This document shows positions 8,901 to 17,314 of a stretch of DNA of 64,000 nt, in pieces. Below the pieces are notes generated by a model that saw only the letters and a list, made by a program, of their open reading frames with translations, was not told the DNA's origin and did no database searches. This stretch comes from Thermoanaerobaculia bacterium (GTDB lineage: Bacteria > Acidobacteriota > Thermoanaerobaculia > Multivoradales > J023). Position 1 is the first letter of the stretch, and the number at the start of each line of letters is the position of its first letter. The translations under genes and the position numbers were made by a program. The stretch covers positions 248,001-312,000 of the forward strand of contig JAUIJL010000001.1 of assembly GCA_030431255.1 (NCBI GenBank). Reading direction: 5' to 3'.

Positions 8901-9517
8901 TCGATGCGGTCGTCGGAAGGGTCGCCATCGTCGTCGTCTTGTCCCGAGCCGGAGCCCGACAGGCCGTCGATCACCAACACCCGCAGCGAGCCGTGGATCG
9001 AGCGGAGATTCGGATCGATGGATACCGGTCGTTTCAAATAGCGGACGATCGGTGTCCACGGGTCGTGGGCGACGAATTGTCGGCCGTCGGGGTCGAAGAG
9101 AAGCTCCCAGGGTAACGCGGCAAGCTGGGGCTCGTTGGCGTCGAGCACTAGGCGCAACCGGAGGCCTTTGCCGTCCTTGAAGGCCGCTTGTCGACGTTTG
9201 GCCAACGCCTCGCGAACGCCGCCACTGATCAGGCGGCGGTACAAGATCTCGCCGAAAGCTCGGGGATTCGGAACGTCGGTGGGCGGCGGACGTTTCGTCG
9301 GGGCGCCGGTGATCCGGCTTTGAAGCGCCTCCAACGCGTCGTCGAGCTGGGTCAGGTCAAAGGGCGGGTCGAATCTCAAAGGGGCGCTGTCGCCCGAAGC
9401 ATGGGCGACCCGCGCCCTGCATTCGCCACCGACCCGTTCCAATAGGATGGAGAAATCCTGGAAGTCGGACGGGCTGGGCGTAGTCCGGGCGTGGGGGCTG
9501 GGGAGATCGGTCTCCAT
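5987..9517 (-). CDS. CHAT protease - STAND/NB-ARC ATPase - TPR protein
   Basis: A 1176-residue cytoplasmic multidomain protein. Residues about 110-395 form a CHAT (caspase-like) domain: the catalytic His is in VMGHGTF (H254) and the Cys in VVLSAC (C300). Residues about 420-700 form a STAND NTPase: FGREEEL entry motif at 425, Walker A WGGVGKTSL (K456), Walker B LMVLDGLEP (D539), sensor VVTSR (R581) and a GGHALALTLLG motif at 635-645 in place of GLPL. A winged-helix-like HPLIREYF follows at 760, then TPR-type helical hairpins to the end. The layout is that of an NLR-like sensor whose C-terminal repeats detect a ligand and whose N-terminal protease is the effector. Related CHAT-STAND proteins are associated with antiphage defence and programmed cell death. 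It is a single gene without a visible partner. Confidence 0.88.
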   Translation of the reverse strand: METDLPSPHARTTPSPSDFQDFSILLERVGGECRARVAHASGDSAPLRFDPPFDLTQLDDALEALQSRITGAPTKRPPPTDVPNPRAFGEILYRRLISGGVREALAKRRQAAFKDGKGLRLRLVLDANEPQLAALPWELLFDPDGRQFVAHDPWTPIVRYLKRPVSIDPNLRSIHGSLRVLVIDGLSGSGSGQDDDDGDPSDDRIDAEREIREIRTALSSDPEILPSFARVGSYDELHRLLQHQRPHVLHVMGHGTFDATSGEGSIFLLGEGSKATITGKDLAVLVRGHKQLRLVVLSACRGAEAPRRKGLSPFSGVASSLVLRAELPAVVAMQFPISTDAAGAFSRGFYPSLARREPVEVAVAEGRKSIYGVDRDWGSFEWSTPVVYLSVDHGSIFARDPSDRTRRAERAVHIARLPSTGQQLFGREEELRALDEAWDDSNTRILSLIAWGGVGKTSLVNRWLQQMEADDFRGALRVYGWSFYRQGTSSDGRATADDFLDHALRRLGAAESDFRLPPWDRGTRLADIATDSPTLMVLDGLEPLQYPQGELHGKLRDKSMVAFFKQAARLGPRFLCVVTSRVDLTDLDMQDGHTLKTVQLSHLSPDAGARLLSHLGVWAKPGEQHKILEVARDLGGHALALTLLGRYLDVVYGGDVRKVELIPGLMEEQDLGGHARRVIAAYRDWLQDKKELGILYLMGLFDRPAPAEALEALHLEEIFQKLEVDSEVSEAGWKYAVRNLRRLSLLAQADDFEPDSLDCHPLIREYFSDAFKSSRPEIWTAAHHKLFDYYRSRPTEHRPESLPQLEPLFAAVMHGCEAGLYRRALDDIFLDRINHNQSYSTKVIGAFGANLAALSGFFERRWDRPVPELSSSQQMLVLNRASLCLSALGHIRESIAPSQEAVDRHLEREDWLGAAKNAANLKEFYLKLGDIPNVVKFARLSLEAADKTDRRDHQISRRTTLGNALHLGWDVDGALAAFNESERLQRKHRNQKFLDGLNGIKFVSLLIDLQRFDEAQERLDRMFRASKKSGKPSLVARFQHYQALLLTARAKQGQTVDHRRALELFDQAVDSLRLTGRDDTLPYPLMERAVLKGMMNDVDGAWLDLQEADEISTRGEMVLNRAHIHFVSAELLIREGRGAEATEHLHQAERLIEKTGYLRGRLELERLRGLLGTRAV

Positions 9518-9680
9518 GGGGCCTCGGGATCAGAAAAAATATTCAGGAGCTCATTGTAGCTCGATTCCCTCGATGGGACTGACGATAGAGTCGGCCTCGA
9601 ATTCGAATCGGCGGAGCCGTCGGACCCCCGAGGCGCGCAATAGAAGACAAAGCTAGAGACACAGCTGGAGACAAAGCGAT

Positions 9681-10514
9681 ATGAAGATGGCCGGAAAAGT
9701 TGCCTTGGTGACCGGAGGCGCCCACGGGATCGGCAAGGCGTTGTGTGAGCGATTGGTGCAGGAGGGGGTCGGCGGTGTGATGGTGGCGGATATCGACACC
9801 GAGGCCGCGCAGGCGTTGGCGCAGGGGCTGAACGCATCCGGTGGACGGGCGGAGGCGATAGGTTGTGACGTCACCCGGGAGGAGGAGATTCGCCGAGCGG
9901 TGGCGGCAACCGAAGAGCATCTCGGGCCGATCGACCTGCTGGTGTCGAATGCCGGTTTCGGTTTCGGCGACGGCCCGGGTTGGATGGCCACCTCCCAAAC
10001 CGACGAGCAATGGGACACCCTGTGGCGGGTCCATGTCATGGCCCACGTTTGGGGTGCCCGGGCTGTGCTGCCGGGCATGATCCGTCGAGGCTCCGGTTAT
10101 CTGCTGAATACGGTGTCTGCCGCGGGCATCCTGAGCCAAATCGGCGACGCCGCCTATGCCACCACCAAACACGCGGCGATCGGTTTTGCCGAGAGCTTGG
10201 CCATCACCCACGGCGAGCAAGGGATCCGGGTTTCCGTGCTCTGTCCCCAGGGAGTTCGAACCCGATTGTTGGACGTCGAAGAGGTGGTGGCCAAATCCGT
10301 GGGCACGGACGGCATCCTCGAGCCCGAGCAAGTGGCGGACGACGTGATTCGAGCCATGGACGAGGAGCGGTTTCTGATCGTGCCCCATGGGGCTTCTTTG
10401 GAGTATCTGCGTAGAAAAGCGGCCGACTATGACCGCTGGCTCCAAGGCATGCGCCGATTCCGTCGCTCGCTCTTTCCGTCGGACGACATCATGGACCTCG
10501 GCCCGGAGACCTGA
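9681..10514 (+). CDS. Short-chain dehydrogenase/reductase (SDR)
   Basis: A 277-residue classical SDR. The Rossmann motif TGGAHGIG is at residues 11-18, the NAG motif at 90-92, and the catalytic set is S146, Y159 and K163 (YATTK). It should oxidise or reduce an alcohol/carbonyl pair with NAD(P)(H) in the cytoplasm; D37-D39 after the second strand favour NAD(H), which is a weak indication. The C-terminal 60 residues are longer than in FabG and resemble SDRs of steroid or lipid metabolism. It is divergent from the CHAT-STAND gene and appears to be monocistronic. Substrate unknown. Confidence 0.85.
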   Translation: MKMAGKVALVTGGAHGIGKALCERLVQEGVGGVMVADIDTEAAQALAQGLNASGGRAEAIGCDVTREEEIRRAVAATEEHLGPIDLLVSNAGFGFGDGPGWMATSQTDEQWDTLWRVHVMAHVWGARAVLPGMIRRGSGYLLNTVSAAGILSQIGDAAYATTKHAAIGFAESLAITHGEQGIRVSVLCPQGVRTRLLDVEEVVAKSVGTDGILEPEQVADDVIRAMDEERFLIVPHGASLEYLRRKAADYDRWLQGMRRFRRSLFPSDDIMDLGPET

Positions 10515-10538
10515 GGACCTTTCTCAAAAAAGATCGCC

Positions 10539-10571
10539 AAAGAAAAATTGCTCCCCGCTGGGGCGGGGAGC
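10539..10571 (-). terminator. Rho-independent terminator for the 10617-11810 gene
   Basis: A perfect 9-bp stem, GCTCCCCGC paired with GCGGGGAGC around a four-base loop, occupies 10550-10571. Read on the minus strand it is followed at once by a T-rich run (AATTTTTCTTT). It lies about 45 bases beyond the stop codon of the minus-strand gene, the expected place and orientation. On the plus strand the T run is missing, so it probably does not serve the SDR gene. Confidence 0.8.
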
Positions 10572-10616
10572 CGGAGGATCAGACCTGAAGCCAAGACGGT
10601 GATCGGTTGGACTGGC

Positions 10617-11810
10617 TCAGCGCACTCCGCAGGGGCCGCAAGTCGTGCTGAAGGGCCAGGTGACGGACCAATCGGATGCACCGTCGTCTTCGAATTCCAC
10701 TTCCACGCCATCGATTTTGACTTTGATCTTTTTCACGCCCAGGCAGAACCAGGTGTGGGTTTCGGAGCAGGAGAAGCCCGCCGCGCAGGAGGCGCCACCG
10801 CCGTGCTTGGAGCTGACCGACGCGCTCGAGTCGGAGGTCATCTTGTGGCACCAGCCGGTCAAGCCGCTATCCCAGCAGCGGGTGTTGGTGACGTAGGCCC
10901 GGCAGGTTCCTTGGCAGCTGGAGTCGCAGGTGCAGGTGGCGCCTAGGGTGGCGTAAGCGTAGTGTTTGCCGAAAATATGGTCGTTGCTGTCTTCGTCGGT
11001 ATTGTTGAAGGGACCGACCTGAACCGTCGATGGGGTGCACTCACCGCCGGGCACGGGCTCGATCGGTTTCGTTTGCACGTCGGTGCCGGTGGTGGTGGTG
11101 TCGCCGTCGCCGGGGGTGGTCGTGGTGGTGGTGTCGCCTTGGGGCTCGGAGTCGGGGAGATTGGATTTCTGAGCTCCGGCGAAAGCTTGAGGTGTCGGGG
11201 GCAGATCCTCGATCGCCACCTCGGCGATGCCCGCCACGATGTTGTCACTGACCACGAACTCCAGGTCGCCGTCGGCGTTGGGATACCAGATGAAGAGAGC
11301 GGAGTAGGTGCGGGATTGACCGTCGAGGGTCGCGGTCACCTGATAGGCCGTCGCGGAGTGAGCGTTGGAGAGGTCTACCACCGCGCTCTGCCCCACGGTA
11401 CCGTCGAGCACTTGTTGGATGGTGTACGAAGAGTAGATTTGACCGTCCGGTGAATCTTCCCAATTGGCGTCGATGAATTCCCAGCTGGCGCTGTAGGAAG
11501 CGGTACTGGCGATGGCATCGCTCAGGCGATGCATAGCCACCGAGTCGCCCCCGGGCATGGTCACCACATCGACCCACAAGAAGCTACTGAAAAGGCTGGA
11601 GTCACCGGTCACCAAGCCGGACACTTGCAGGTCGAGGTCTGTGGAGCCGGTGTAGGTCAGCATCTTGGCGTATAGATCTTGGACTTGTTGATGCTGTTGG
11701 ACTTGAAGGTCGGGGGCGTTCACGGGAATGGGCGCAGCGATCAGGGAAACAGGGACCAAAGCAAGGATCAAGCAACAGGCGGTCAGCAGGCAAAGAGAAA
11801 GATTTTTCAC
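10617..11810 (-). CDS. Exported Cys-rich protein with Thr-rich linker
   Basis: A 397-residue protein of unknown function. The start is a GTG at 11810 supported by AGGAG six bases upstream; an ATG slightly upstream is out of frame. Residues 1-26 are a Sec signal peptide ending near LIAAP. The N-terminal half (to about 225) has no recognisable motif; a low-complexity linker of Thr, Gly and Asp follows, and the C-terminal 120 residues hold about a dozen cysteines, in pairs such as TCTCDSSC and CGPC, suggesting a small disulfide-rich extracellular domain. A strong terminator lies just downstream. It appears to be transcribed alone. Confidence 0.7.
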   Translation of the reverse strand: MKNLSLCLLTACCLILALVPVSLIAAPIPVNAPDLQVQQHQQVQDLYAKMLTYTGSTDLDLQVSGLVTGDSSLFSSFLWVDVVTMPGGDSVAMHRLSDAIASTASYSASWEFIDANWEDSPDGQIYSSYTIQQVLDGTVGQSAVVDLSNAHSATAYQVTATLDGQSRTYSALFIWYPNADGDLEFVVSDNIVAGIAEVAIEDLPPTPQAFAGAQKSNLPDSEPQGDTTTTTTPGDGDTTTTGTDVQTKPIEPVPGGECTPSTVQVGPFNNTDEDSNDHIFGKHYAYATLGATCTCDSSCQGTCRAYVTNTRCWDSGLTGWCHKMTSDSSASVSSKHGGGASCAAGFSCSETHTWFCLGVKKIKVKIDGVEVEFEDDGASDWSVTWPFSTTCGPCGVR

Positions 11811-12441
11811 GGTTCATCTCCTAGTGAGGCATGAGGTTCGGGATAAAGAATCACTGGCTCAAAGTTGCAGTGAATGTTGAGTCATTGGATTCAGGGCCGG
11901 CCGGCGGATCGAATCTTTTTCAATGTATGTGCTTCCTTAGAGCAACAGGTGTGCCAACCTGTGTTTCCATCCCGAAAGAAAAGTGAAATTTCTTGCCGAA
12001 TGGTGGTGGTTCGGAGTGGTGAAATCGATGTAAGTTGATTTTGTACAACAGTTTAAGATGGTTTGACTCGGACTGGAAGACCTTCGAAAGCACCGGCTCA
12101 GCGCCTCGACTCGGCCGCCGTGCTCGGCATGTAAGCGCAAATAGGGTTGATCGAGCATTCGGGATGGGTCGTGTCTTGCCCGTGGGCTGATCGACCCGGG
12201 TAAAAGGTTTCACATCGATCACCGTCGAGCCCTTTTGTTCCTCGGGTCGTGACGGCCCTGACTAAAAATCGATTTGTCGAGCCGCACCGGCGTCTTCGAT
12301 GTCCGCGAGCCCAGGGCAGGGCCTACCCTGGTGGTATCGGAACCTCGCCGTGTACACTGAGCCGGTAACGAAAGCTCTGCGCGGATGATCTTCGGCTCGC
12401 TCTTCGAAGCTTCCGCCCATGCGCTCAAAGGTGGTCCCTCC
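11811..12441. other. 630-base non-coding interval between divergent genes
   Basis: No convincing coding frame is seen. Short minus-strand frames at 11920-12222 and 12219-12503 lack a plausible start and protein-like composition. The left part is more A+T-rich than the surroundings and should hold the promoters of the exported-protein gene and of the sigma factor gene. One short inverted repeat, ACAGGT at 11945-11950 and ACCTGT at 11957-11962, could be an operator, but six-base arms are weak evidence. Confidence 0.5.
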
Positions 12442-13041
12442 ATGTCGAAGATCCACAACCGAGAGCCCGATCCCGAAAGCTCACGGACCGAGCATCGAGT
12501 CACCCGCCTTTTGAGGCGTTGGATGGACGGCGACCAGCATGCCTTGGACGAGATGACCCCGCTGATTTACGACGAGCTGCGACTCCTGGCGCGCAGTCAT
12601 ATGCGGCGCGAGCGCTCTGGCCACGTGCTGCAAACCACGGCCTTGGTGCACGAAGCCTATTTGGAGCTGATCGGCCTCAATGTCGACTGGCGCAGCCGGG
12701 TGCATTTCTTTGCCGTCGTATCGCAAATGATGAGACGGGTGTTGGTGAACCTGGCTCGACAACGGGGCGCCGCCAAGCGCGGCGGCGGCGTTACCGTGTT
12801 GTCGCTCGACGAATCGCTGGTGGCGAATGGGCCCGCTCTGGATATCGTGGCCCTCGACCTGGCTTTGGAGAAGCTGGCGGTGGTCGACGAGCGCAAGGTG
12901 AAGGTGGTTGAAATGCGCTGCTTCGGCGGCCTGACCATCGACGAGGTGGCGAGCGTGCTCGAGGTGTCGCCCGCCACCGTGGAGCGGGATCTGAGCTTTG
13001 GTCGCGCTTGGCTGGCACGACATCTCGGACCGGTTCTTTGA
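12442..13041 (+). CDS. ECF RNA polymerase sigma factor (Sigma70_ECF type)
   Basis: A 199-residue sigma factor. Region 2 includes DELRLLARSHMRRER and HVLQTTALVHEAYLEL, the signature of the ECF group (PF07638/TIGR02999-like) that is common in Acidobacteriota and Planctomycetota. Region 4 contains a helix-turn-helix near GLTIDEVASVLEVSPATVERDL. The frame is open from 12385, but ATG 12442 is preferred: AAGGTGG lies upstream and it matches where homologues begin. It overlaps the following kinase gene by four bases (TTGA). The kinase probably controls this sigma factor or an associated regulator; no anti-sigma factor is visible. Confidence 0.9.
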   Translation: MSKIHNREPDPESSRTEHRVTRLLRRWMDGDQHALDEMTPLIYDELRLLARSHMRRERSGHVLQTTALVHEAYLELIGLNVDWRSRVHFFAVVSQMMRRVLVNLARQRGAAKRGGGVTVLSLDESLVANGPALDIVALDLALEKLAVVDERKVKVVEMRCFGGLTIDEVASVLEVSPATVERDLSFGRAWLARHLGPVL

Positions 13042-15740
13042 GCGACGAAACGACGTCGAGCCGCGGAGAGCTGGATGCCGACGGCTGGCGGCGGGTGGAA
13101 GAGATCTTTCACCGACTGAGGGCGGAAGCCCCGACGAGGTGGCGAGCCCTCGCCGACGAGGCTTGCGGTGACGACCCGCGAATTCGCCAAGAGGTGCTGG
13201 CGTTGCTCGGCGCCGAGGGCGACGGGCAAGCCCTGGAGGGAGCCATTCGCGGTGCGGTCGACGGCTGGCTCGGCGGCGACCTTCTGGGTGGCGACCTTCA
13301 GGGGGGCGATCTTCTTGGGGGCGACCCAAGCCCGCTCACCGATCCAGAGGAGATCGGTCCTTTTCGCATTCTCGAGCGCATCGGCGAAGGCGGGCTGGCC
13401 GTCGTGTATTTGGCCGAGCGCGACCAGCCCTTTCACCAAAAGGTGGCGATCAAGCTGCTCAAGCGAGGATTGGAGACCGAAGAGATCCTGCGGCGCCTCA
13501 AGCTCGAAGGTCAGATCTTGGCGCAGCTGGAGCATCCGAACGTGGCGCGCTTGCTCGATGGGGGGTGGACCGACGACGGTCGGCCCTATTTCGTGTTGGA
13601 GCATGTGCAAGGCGAGCCCATCGACCGCTATTGCGACAGCCGTCGCCTCGATATCTTCGCCCGCCTACGGCTGTTTCATACCTCCTGCCTGGCGGTCCAG
13701 CAGGCCCACAATCGTCTGGTGGTCCATCGGGACCTAAAACCATCGAATCTGCTGGTGACCACCCAAGGCGAGCCCAAGTTGCTCGACTTCGGCATCGCCA
13801 AGCTGCTCGACACCTCCCATCTACCGCACGCGGGGGCCGCGGCCGCCGTAACCCGACCCGGCGCATCGTGGATGACGCCGGACTACGCCGCGCCCGAGCA
13901 GATCGCCGGTGGCGAGCTGACCACGGCGGTGGATGTTTACGGCTTGGGCGTGCTGCTGTACCAGTTGCTCTGCGGCCGGCTGCCGCGTCAGCCGGTGGGT
14001 AAGACAGCCTTGGAAGCCGAGCGTCTTCTCGATCACACCCCACCGCCGCCCAGCGAGCAGCTCGAGCCCACCGCCGCGGCCGCGCGGGGCGGCACGGTCG
14101 ATTCGGTGTCACGGGTCGTGCGCGGCGACCTCGACAACCTCGTCGCCAAGGCTCTGGAGGCTGATCCGGCACGCCGTTACGCCTCGGCGCAACAGCTGGC
14201 TGAGGACGTGCAACGCTTCCTGCGCTCCGAGCCGCTGGTCGCTCGACCCGATACTTGGATCTATCGGGCCGACAAATTCGTACGCCGGCACCGAACCGCT
14301 GTGGGGGCGTCGGTATTGGTGGTGCTGTCGCTGGTGGTCGGGGTGGTGGCGGCGATGCTCGGCCTGAGGCAAGCGCGGCATCAGCACAACCTGGCGCAGC
14401 AGAGATTGGCGGAGATGGAGGCGGTGGTGGACTTCACCGCCGGCATGTTCGAAATTTCCGACCCCGGCGAGGCGCGCGGCAGCCGGGTGACGGCCCGAGA
14501 GATTCTCGATCGAGGAGCCGAGCGCATCAGCGGTCCGAGGGCCGATTCCATGGACGGACAACCCGCGGTGAAGGCACGTTTGATGGACACGATGGGGCGG
14601 GTGTACCGTAATTTGGGGCTCTACGGCTCGGCCCATGATCTTCTTTCCCGGGCGAGCCGTCAGTGGCTCAAAGCGGGCAAGGACTACCGTTTGGATGCCC
14701 TCGCCGGCCGTCGGCGTTTGGTGGCGGTCCTGCTGGACCAAGGCGATCTCGACGGGGCCGATGCTGCGCTCAAGGAGATTCGGGCTGAAGAAGCGCGCCT
14801 CGGCCCGGAGCTCGCGGCACACAAAGCGGGATTGGCCGAGACCCTGCACCTGTCGGGCCTGCTGGCGCGGGCGGTCGACGATCCGCGGGCTGCGTCGCTC
14901 CTTCGACAAGCCCTCCAGCTGCGGGTGAAGTCGCTCGGTGCCGACCATCTTGCGGTGGCGGAGAGTCGCAATGATTTGGGGGAGATCCTCGACCAACCGG
15001 AGGCGGCGCGGGAGCAGCTCGGGCTGGCCCTGAGCATCCGCCGCAAGCACCTCGGCCCGGATCATCCGTTGGTGGCGGAGACGTTGCACAACTTGGCCAC
15101 CCTTCATCAAGAGACGGGGGAGCTGGACGCCGCCGAGCAGAGCTTCAGGACAGTCCTCGCGATTCGCCGCAAGGTGTTGGGCGACGTCCATCGCGACGTG
15201 GCCGTGACCCTCAACAATCTCGGCGAGGTGCTGCATCGCCAGGAGCGACACTCAGAAGCCTTGGAGTCTTATCGGGAAGCCGTGCGAATCGCTCGGCAGA
15301 CCATTCCGATGCATCCCACCACGGCGGGCCTGCTGAGCAATCTGGCCCTCGAGCTGCGCGACTGCGAGCGGTTGGACGAGGCGATTGAGGTGATGGCCGA
15401 GGCCGTGGACCTGCGCTTCCGCCTATTCGGGAGAACCACCGAGCAGGCCCAGCTCGATTTCAACTACGCGGTGCTCCTGTCGTCGGCGGGTCGTCGGCGG
15501 GAGGCGGTCGCTGAGCTGGAAGAAATTCTGAGCGACATGCAAGAGCTGGGTTTGACGGGTTTCCCGCTGTCTTACCCCCTCACCTTGTTGGCCGACTTAT
15601 TGGCGGACGAAGGCGATTGCGGACGGTCAGGTGCGTTGGCTTCGCAAGCCTTGGAGCTTCGCTCTGAGCTGGCTGACGATCACCCTCTGCGCGTGCGAGC
15701 TCGGGAAGTGGCTGCCCGCTGCCCGGGGGTGGCGGGCTAA
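13038..15740 (+). CDS. Transmembrane Ser/Thr protein kinase with TPR sensor region
   Basis: A 900-residue protein if started at the TTG at 13038, which overlaps the sigma factor stop as TTGA; an upstream TTG at 13008 is also in frame. The kinase domain spans about 108-400: glycine loop IGEGGLAVVY (115-124), lysine K139 in VAIK, HRDLKPSN (230-237), DFG (250-252), APEQ (285-288). A single transmembrane helix lies at about 422-443, and the rest is a chain of TPR units (kinesin light chain-like, with repeated HPxxAxTLxNLAxLxxxxG phrases). The TPR part should be periplasmic. An odd stretch at 79-96 repeats GGDLL/GGDLQ four times just before the kinase domain. Kinase plus sigma form a likely two-gene signalling unit. 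Confidence 0.93.
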   Translation: MSDETTSSRGELDADGWRRVEEIFHRLRAEAPTRWRALADEACGDDPRIRQEVLALLGAEGDGQALEGAIRGAVDGWLGGDLLGGDLQGGDLLGGDPSPLTDPEEIGPFRILERIGEGGLAVVYLAERDQPFHQKVAIKLLKRGLETEEILRRLKLEGQILAQLEHPNVARLLDGGWTDDGRPYFVLEHVQGEPIDRYCDSRRLDIFARLRLFHTSCLAVQQAHNRLVVHRDLKPSNLLVTTQGEPKLLDFGIAKLLDTSHLPHAGAAAAVTRPGASWMTPDYAAPEQIAGGELTTAVDVYGLGVLLYQLLCGRLPRQPVGKTALEAERLLDHTPPPPSEQLEPTAAAARGGTVDSVSRVVRGDLDNLVAKALEADPARRYASAQQLAEDVQRFLRSEPLVARPDTWIYRADKFVRRHRTAVGASVLVVLSLVVGVVAAMLGLRQARHQHNLAQQRLAEMEAVVDFTAGMFEISDPGEARGSRVTAREILDRGAERISGPRADSMDGQPAVKARLMDTMGRVYRNLGLYGSAHDLLSRASRQWLKAGKDYRLDALAGRRRLVAVLLDQGDLDGADAALKEIRAEEARLGPELAAHKAGLAETLHLSGLLARAVDDPRAASLLRQALQLRVKSLGADHLAVAESRNDLGEILDQPEAAREQLGLALSIRRKHLGPDHPLVAETLHNLATLHQETGELDAAEQSFRTVLAIRRKVLGDVHRDVAVTLNNLGEVLHRQERHSEALESYREAVRIARQTIPMHPTTAGLLSNLALELRDCERLDEAIEVMAEAVDLRFRLFGRTTEQAQLDFNYAVLLSSAGRRREAVAELEEILSDMQELGLTGFPLSYPLTLLADLLADEGDCGRSGALASQALELRSELADDHPLRVRAREVAARCPGVAG

Positions 15741-15766
15741 CCCGGCGGAGATCAGCCCGTCAGGCA

Positions 15767-17197
15767 TCAAGGCGGGTCGCCCCAGCGTACGATCACTTTG
15801 CCGCCACCGGTTCCTCCTTTCATGCCGTGCTCCAAAATAGCCGGCGGCATGGACCCACAAATGGCCTCGATACGAACCTCGGTCTGCGACGACATCGACG
15901 CGAAGATGTAGGGCTGTGGGCTCAGGACGCTTTCGATGCTGAGCTGGGCGTCGGCTCGGAGGTGGATCGTCGTGCTCGAGCGAGACCCGTGGACCGTGCG
16001 CGTGGCAAAGAGGGTGCCGGTTTGGTGGAAGGTGTCCCCGGCGGGATCCTGGCTGCTGAGCTGGTCGCCGACCGATCTGCCCACGACGAAAGCGCCGTCG
16101 ATCCACAGATTGGCGTTCATCGATAGGCCGACATCGGCACGGTTTTCGGGCCGGCCGAAGGCTTTGGTGGCGGCACACAGCCTGGCCTCGGCTCGATGAT
16201 CGACCACGGGTGCGCACGGCGCCGAGCAGTCGGACCAGATCGGTAGGCGAAGAGACTCCGGCCGTCCCGCGATTTCAATCTGCCTTGACTTCACGCCGCG
16301 GAATTTCCCACACACGAGCTGGTAGCCCAGGGTCATGTGCCGGGGACCGACGGAGGTCAGATGGTCGAAAGCGGTCATTTGCGCCGCCCATCGACCGTCG
16401 GCTCCCGACCACCGCCGGCTGACTTGGAGAGGAGGGGAGCCGGTCGGGTGGCCGCTCTCCACCAACGGTGATCGATCCTCGATCGCCACCCAGCTGCATT
16501 GGCATAAGCCGTTGCCGGGCGGCAAAGAGATCTCGCCCGGCATACCGCCGGGTCCCTCGAACACGCCGCCGGCCTGCCACGCCAACGCCAGCTCGGCCAG
16601 GGGACCGCGCAGGGCAGGCGATCGGTCGAAGAGCTCGGCCAAGGCGTCGTCGTGGCCGGCGGCGCGGAGCTGCTCGATCGCGTCGATCAGCTCGCGATCC
16701 ACCGTCGCGCCGTCCGCCTTCAGGTCCCTTTGCACCCGCCATCGGCAGCTACCCCCTTGGCAGGTCACCCGCGGGCGAAAAGGCTCGTCCACGAGCAGCT
16801 CGCCGGTTTGCCCGTCCACCGCGCGGACACGCATCTGGGGGTGGCGGCCGTGGGCGAGCACGCCGGGCATCAAGACTTCGCCCGCTTCTCCTGGGGAGAC
16901 CTCACGCTCCGAAAGCAGCCGATGGCCGGCGCCGAGCAGCTGCACCTGGGCCGTGGTCACGGCGGTACCGAGCTCGAGGGCGATCACGAGGTCCTGCCCG
17001 TCGGCTCGGATGTCGAGCCCGTGGCTCACACCTCCATCGTCCGGTCCGGGAAGCACGGTCGGGACGCATTGCGGGAGCGCGGGGGTCGCGAGACCGATGA
17101 GCAGAAGGATTGAGATCGGGATGGCAAAGAGCTCCCGCGGGCGGAGCTGGGTTCTGAAGCGCCGCAGCGCCCAGGTCGAGGTCAGCGAGAGGGACAT
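15767..17197 (-). CDS. Exported protein of unknown function
   Basis: A 476-residue protein. The ATG at 17197 is chosen with AGGAG six bases upstream; a GTG at 17200 is also in frame. The first 44 residues hold a basic stretch and a hydrophobic segment ending near ALPQC, a long Sec signal peptide. The mature protein has several cysteines (VTCQGGSC, GLCQCSW, DCSAPCAPV, RLCAA) and no motif I recognise. It is convergent with the kinase gene with only 26 bases between stops. An extracytoplasmic location is the only supported inference. Confidence 0.65.
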   Translation of the reverse strand: MSLSLTSTWALRRFRTQLRPRELFAIPISILLLIGLATPALPQCVPTVLPGPDDGGVSHGLDIRADGQDLVIALELGTAVTTAQVQLLGAGHRLLSEREVSPGEAGEVLMPGVLAHGRHPQMRVRAVDGQTGELLVDEPFRPRVTCQGGSCRWRVQRDLKADGATVDRELIDAIEQLRAAGHDDALAELFDRSPALRGPLAELALAWQAGGVFEGPGGMPGEISLPPGNGLCQCSWVAIEDRSPLVESGHPTGSPPLQVSRRWSGADGRWAAQMTAFDHLTSVGPRHMTLGYQLVCGKFRGVKSRQIEIAGRPESLRLPIWSDCSAPCAPVVDHRAEARLCAATKAFGRPENRADVGLSMNANLWIDGAFVVGRSVGDQLSSQDPAGDTFHQTGTLFATRTVHGSRSSTTIHLRADAQLSIESVLSPQPYIFASMSSQTEVRIEAICGSMPPAILEHGMKGGTGGGKVIVRWGDPP

Positions 17198-17240
17198 CAC
17201 ATTCTCCTAGGGAGTTGATCTACATGGATCCGGTGAAGCA

Positions 17241-17275
17241 CCGACGTGCCTTCCCGGATCGGGAAAGCACGTCGG
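17241..17275. repeat. Long perfect-arm hairpin between two minus-strand genes
   Basis: The arms CCGACGTGC (17241-17249) and GCACGTCGG (17267-17275) pair, and inside them TTCCCG (17251-17256) pairs with CGGGAA (17260-17265); only one C/A mismatch separates the two stems, with a three-base loop. It lies about 40 bases beyond the stop of the 17315-18139 gene and about 45 bases before the start of the 15767-17197 gene. No T run follows on either strand, so it may be an attenuator, an mRNA 3' end stabiliser or a protein-binding palindrome rather than a classic terminator. Confidence 0.6.
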
Positions 17276-17314
17276 GCGGCATGCGGACCGAGGTCCGCGT
17301 CGATCAGATCGGCA

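Noticed and set aside
10240-10270. GTTCGAACCC as a tRNA T-arm
   Set aside because: It falls inside the SDR coding frame and no acceptor or anticodon arms can be folded around it.
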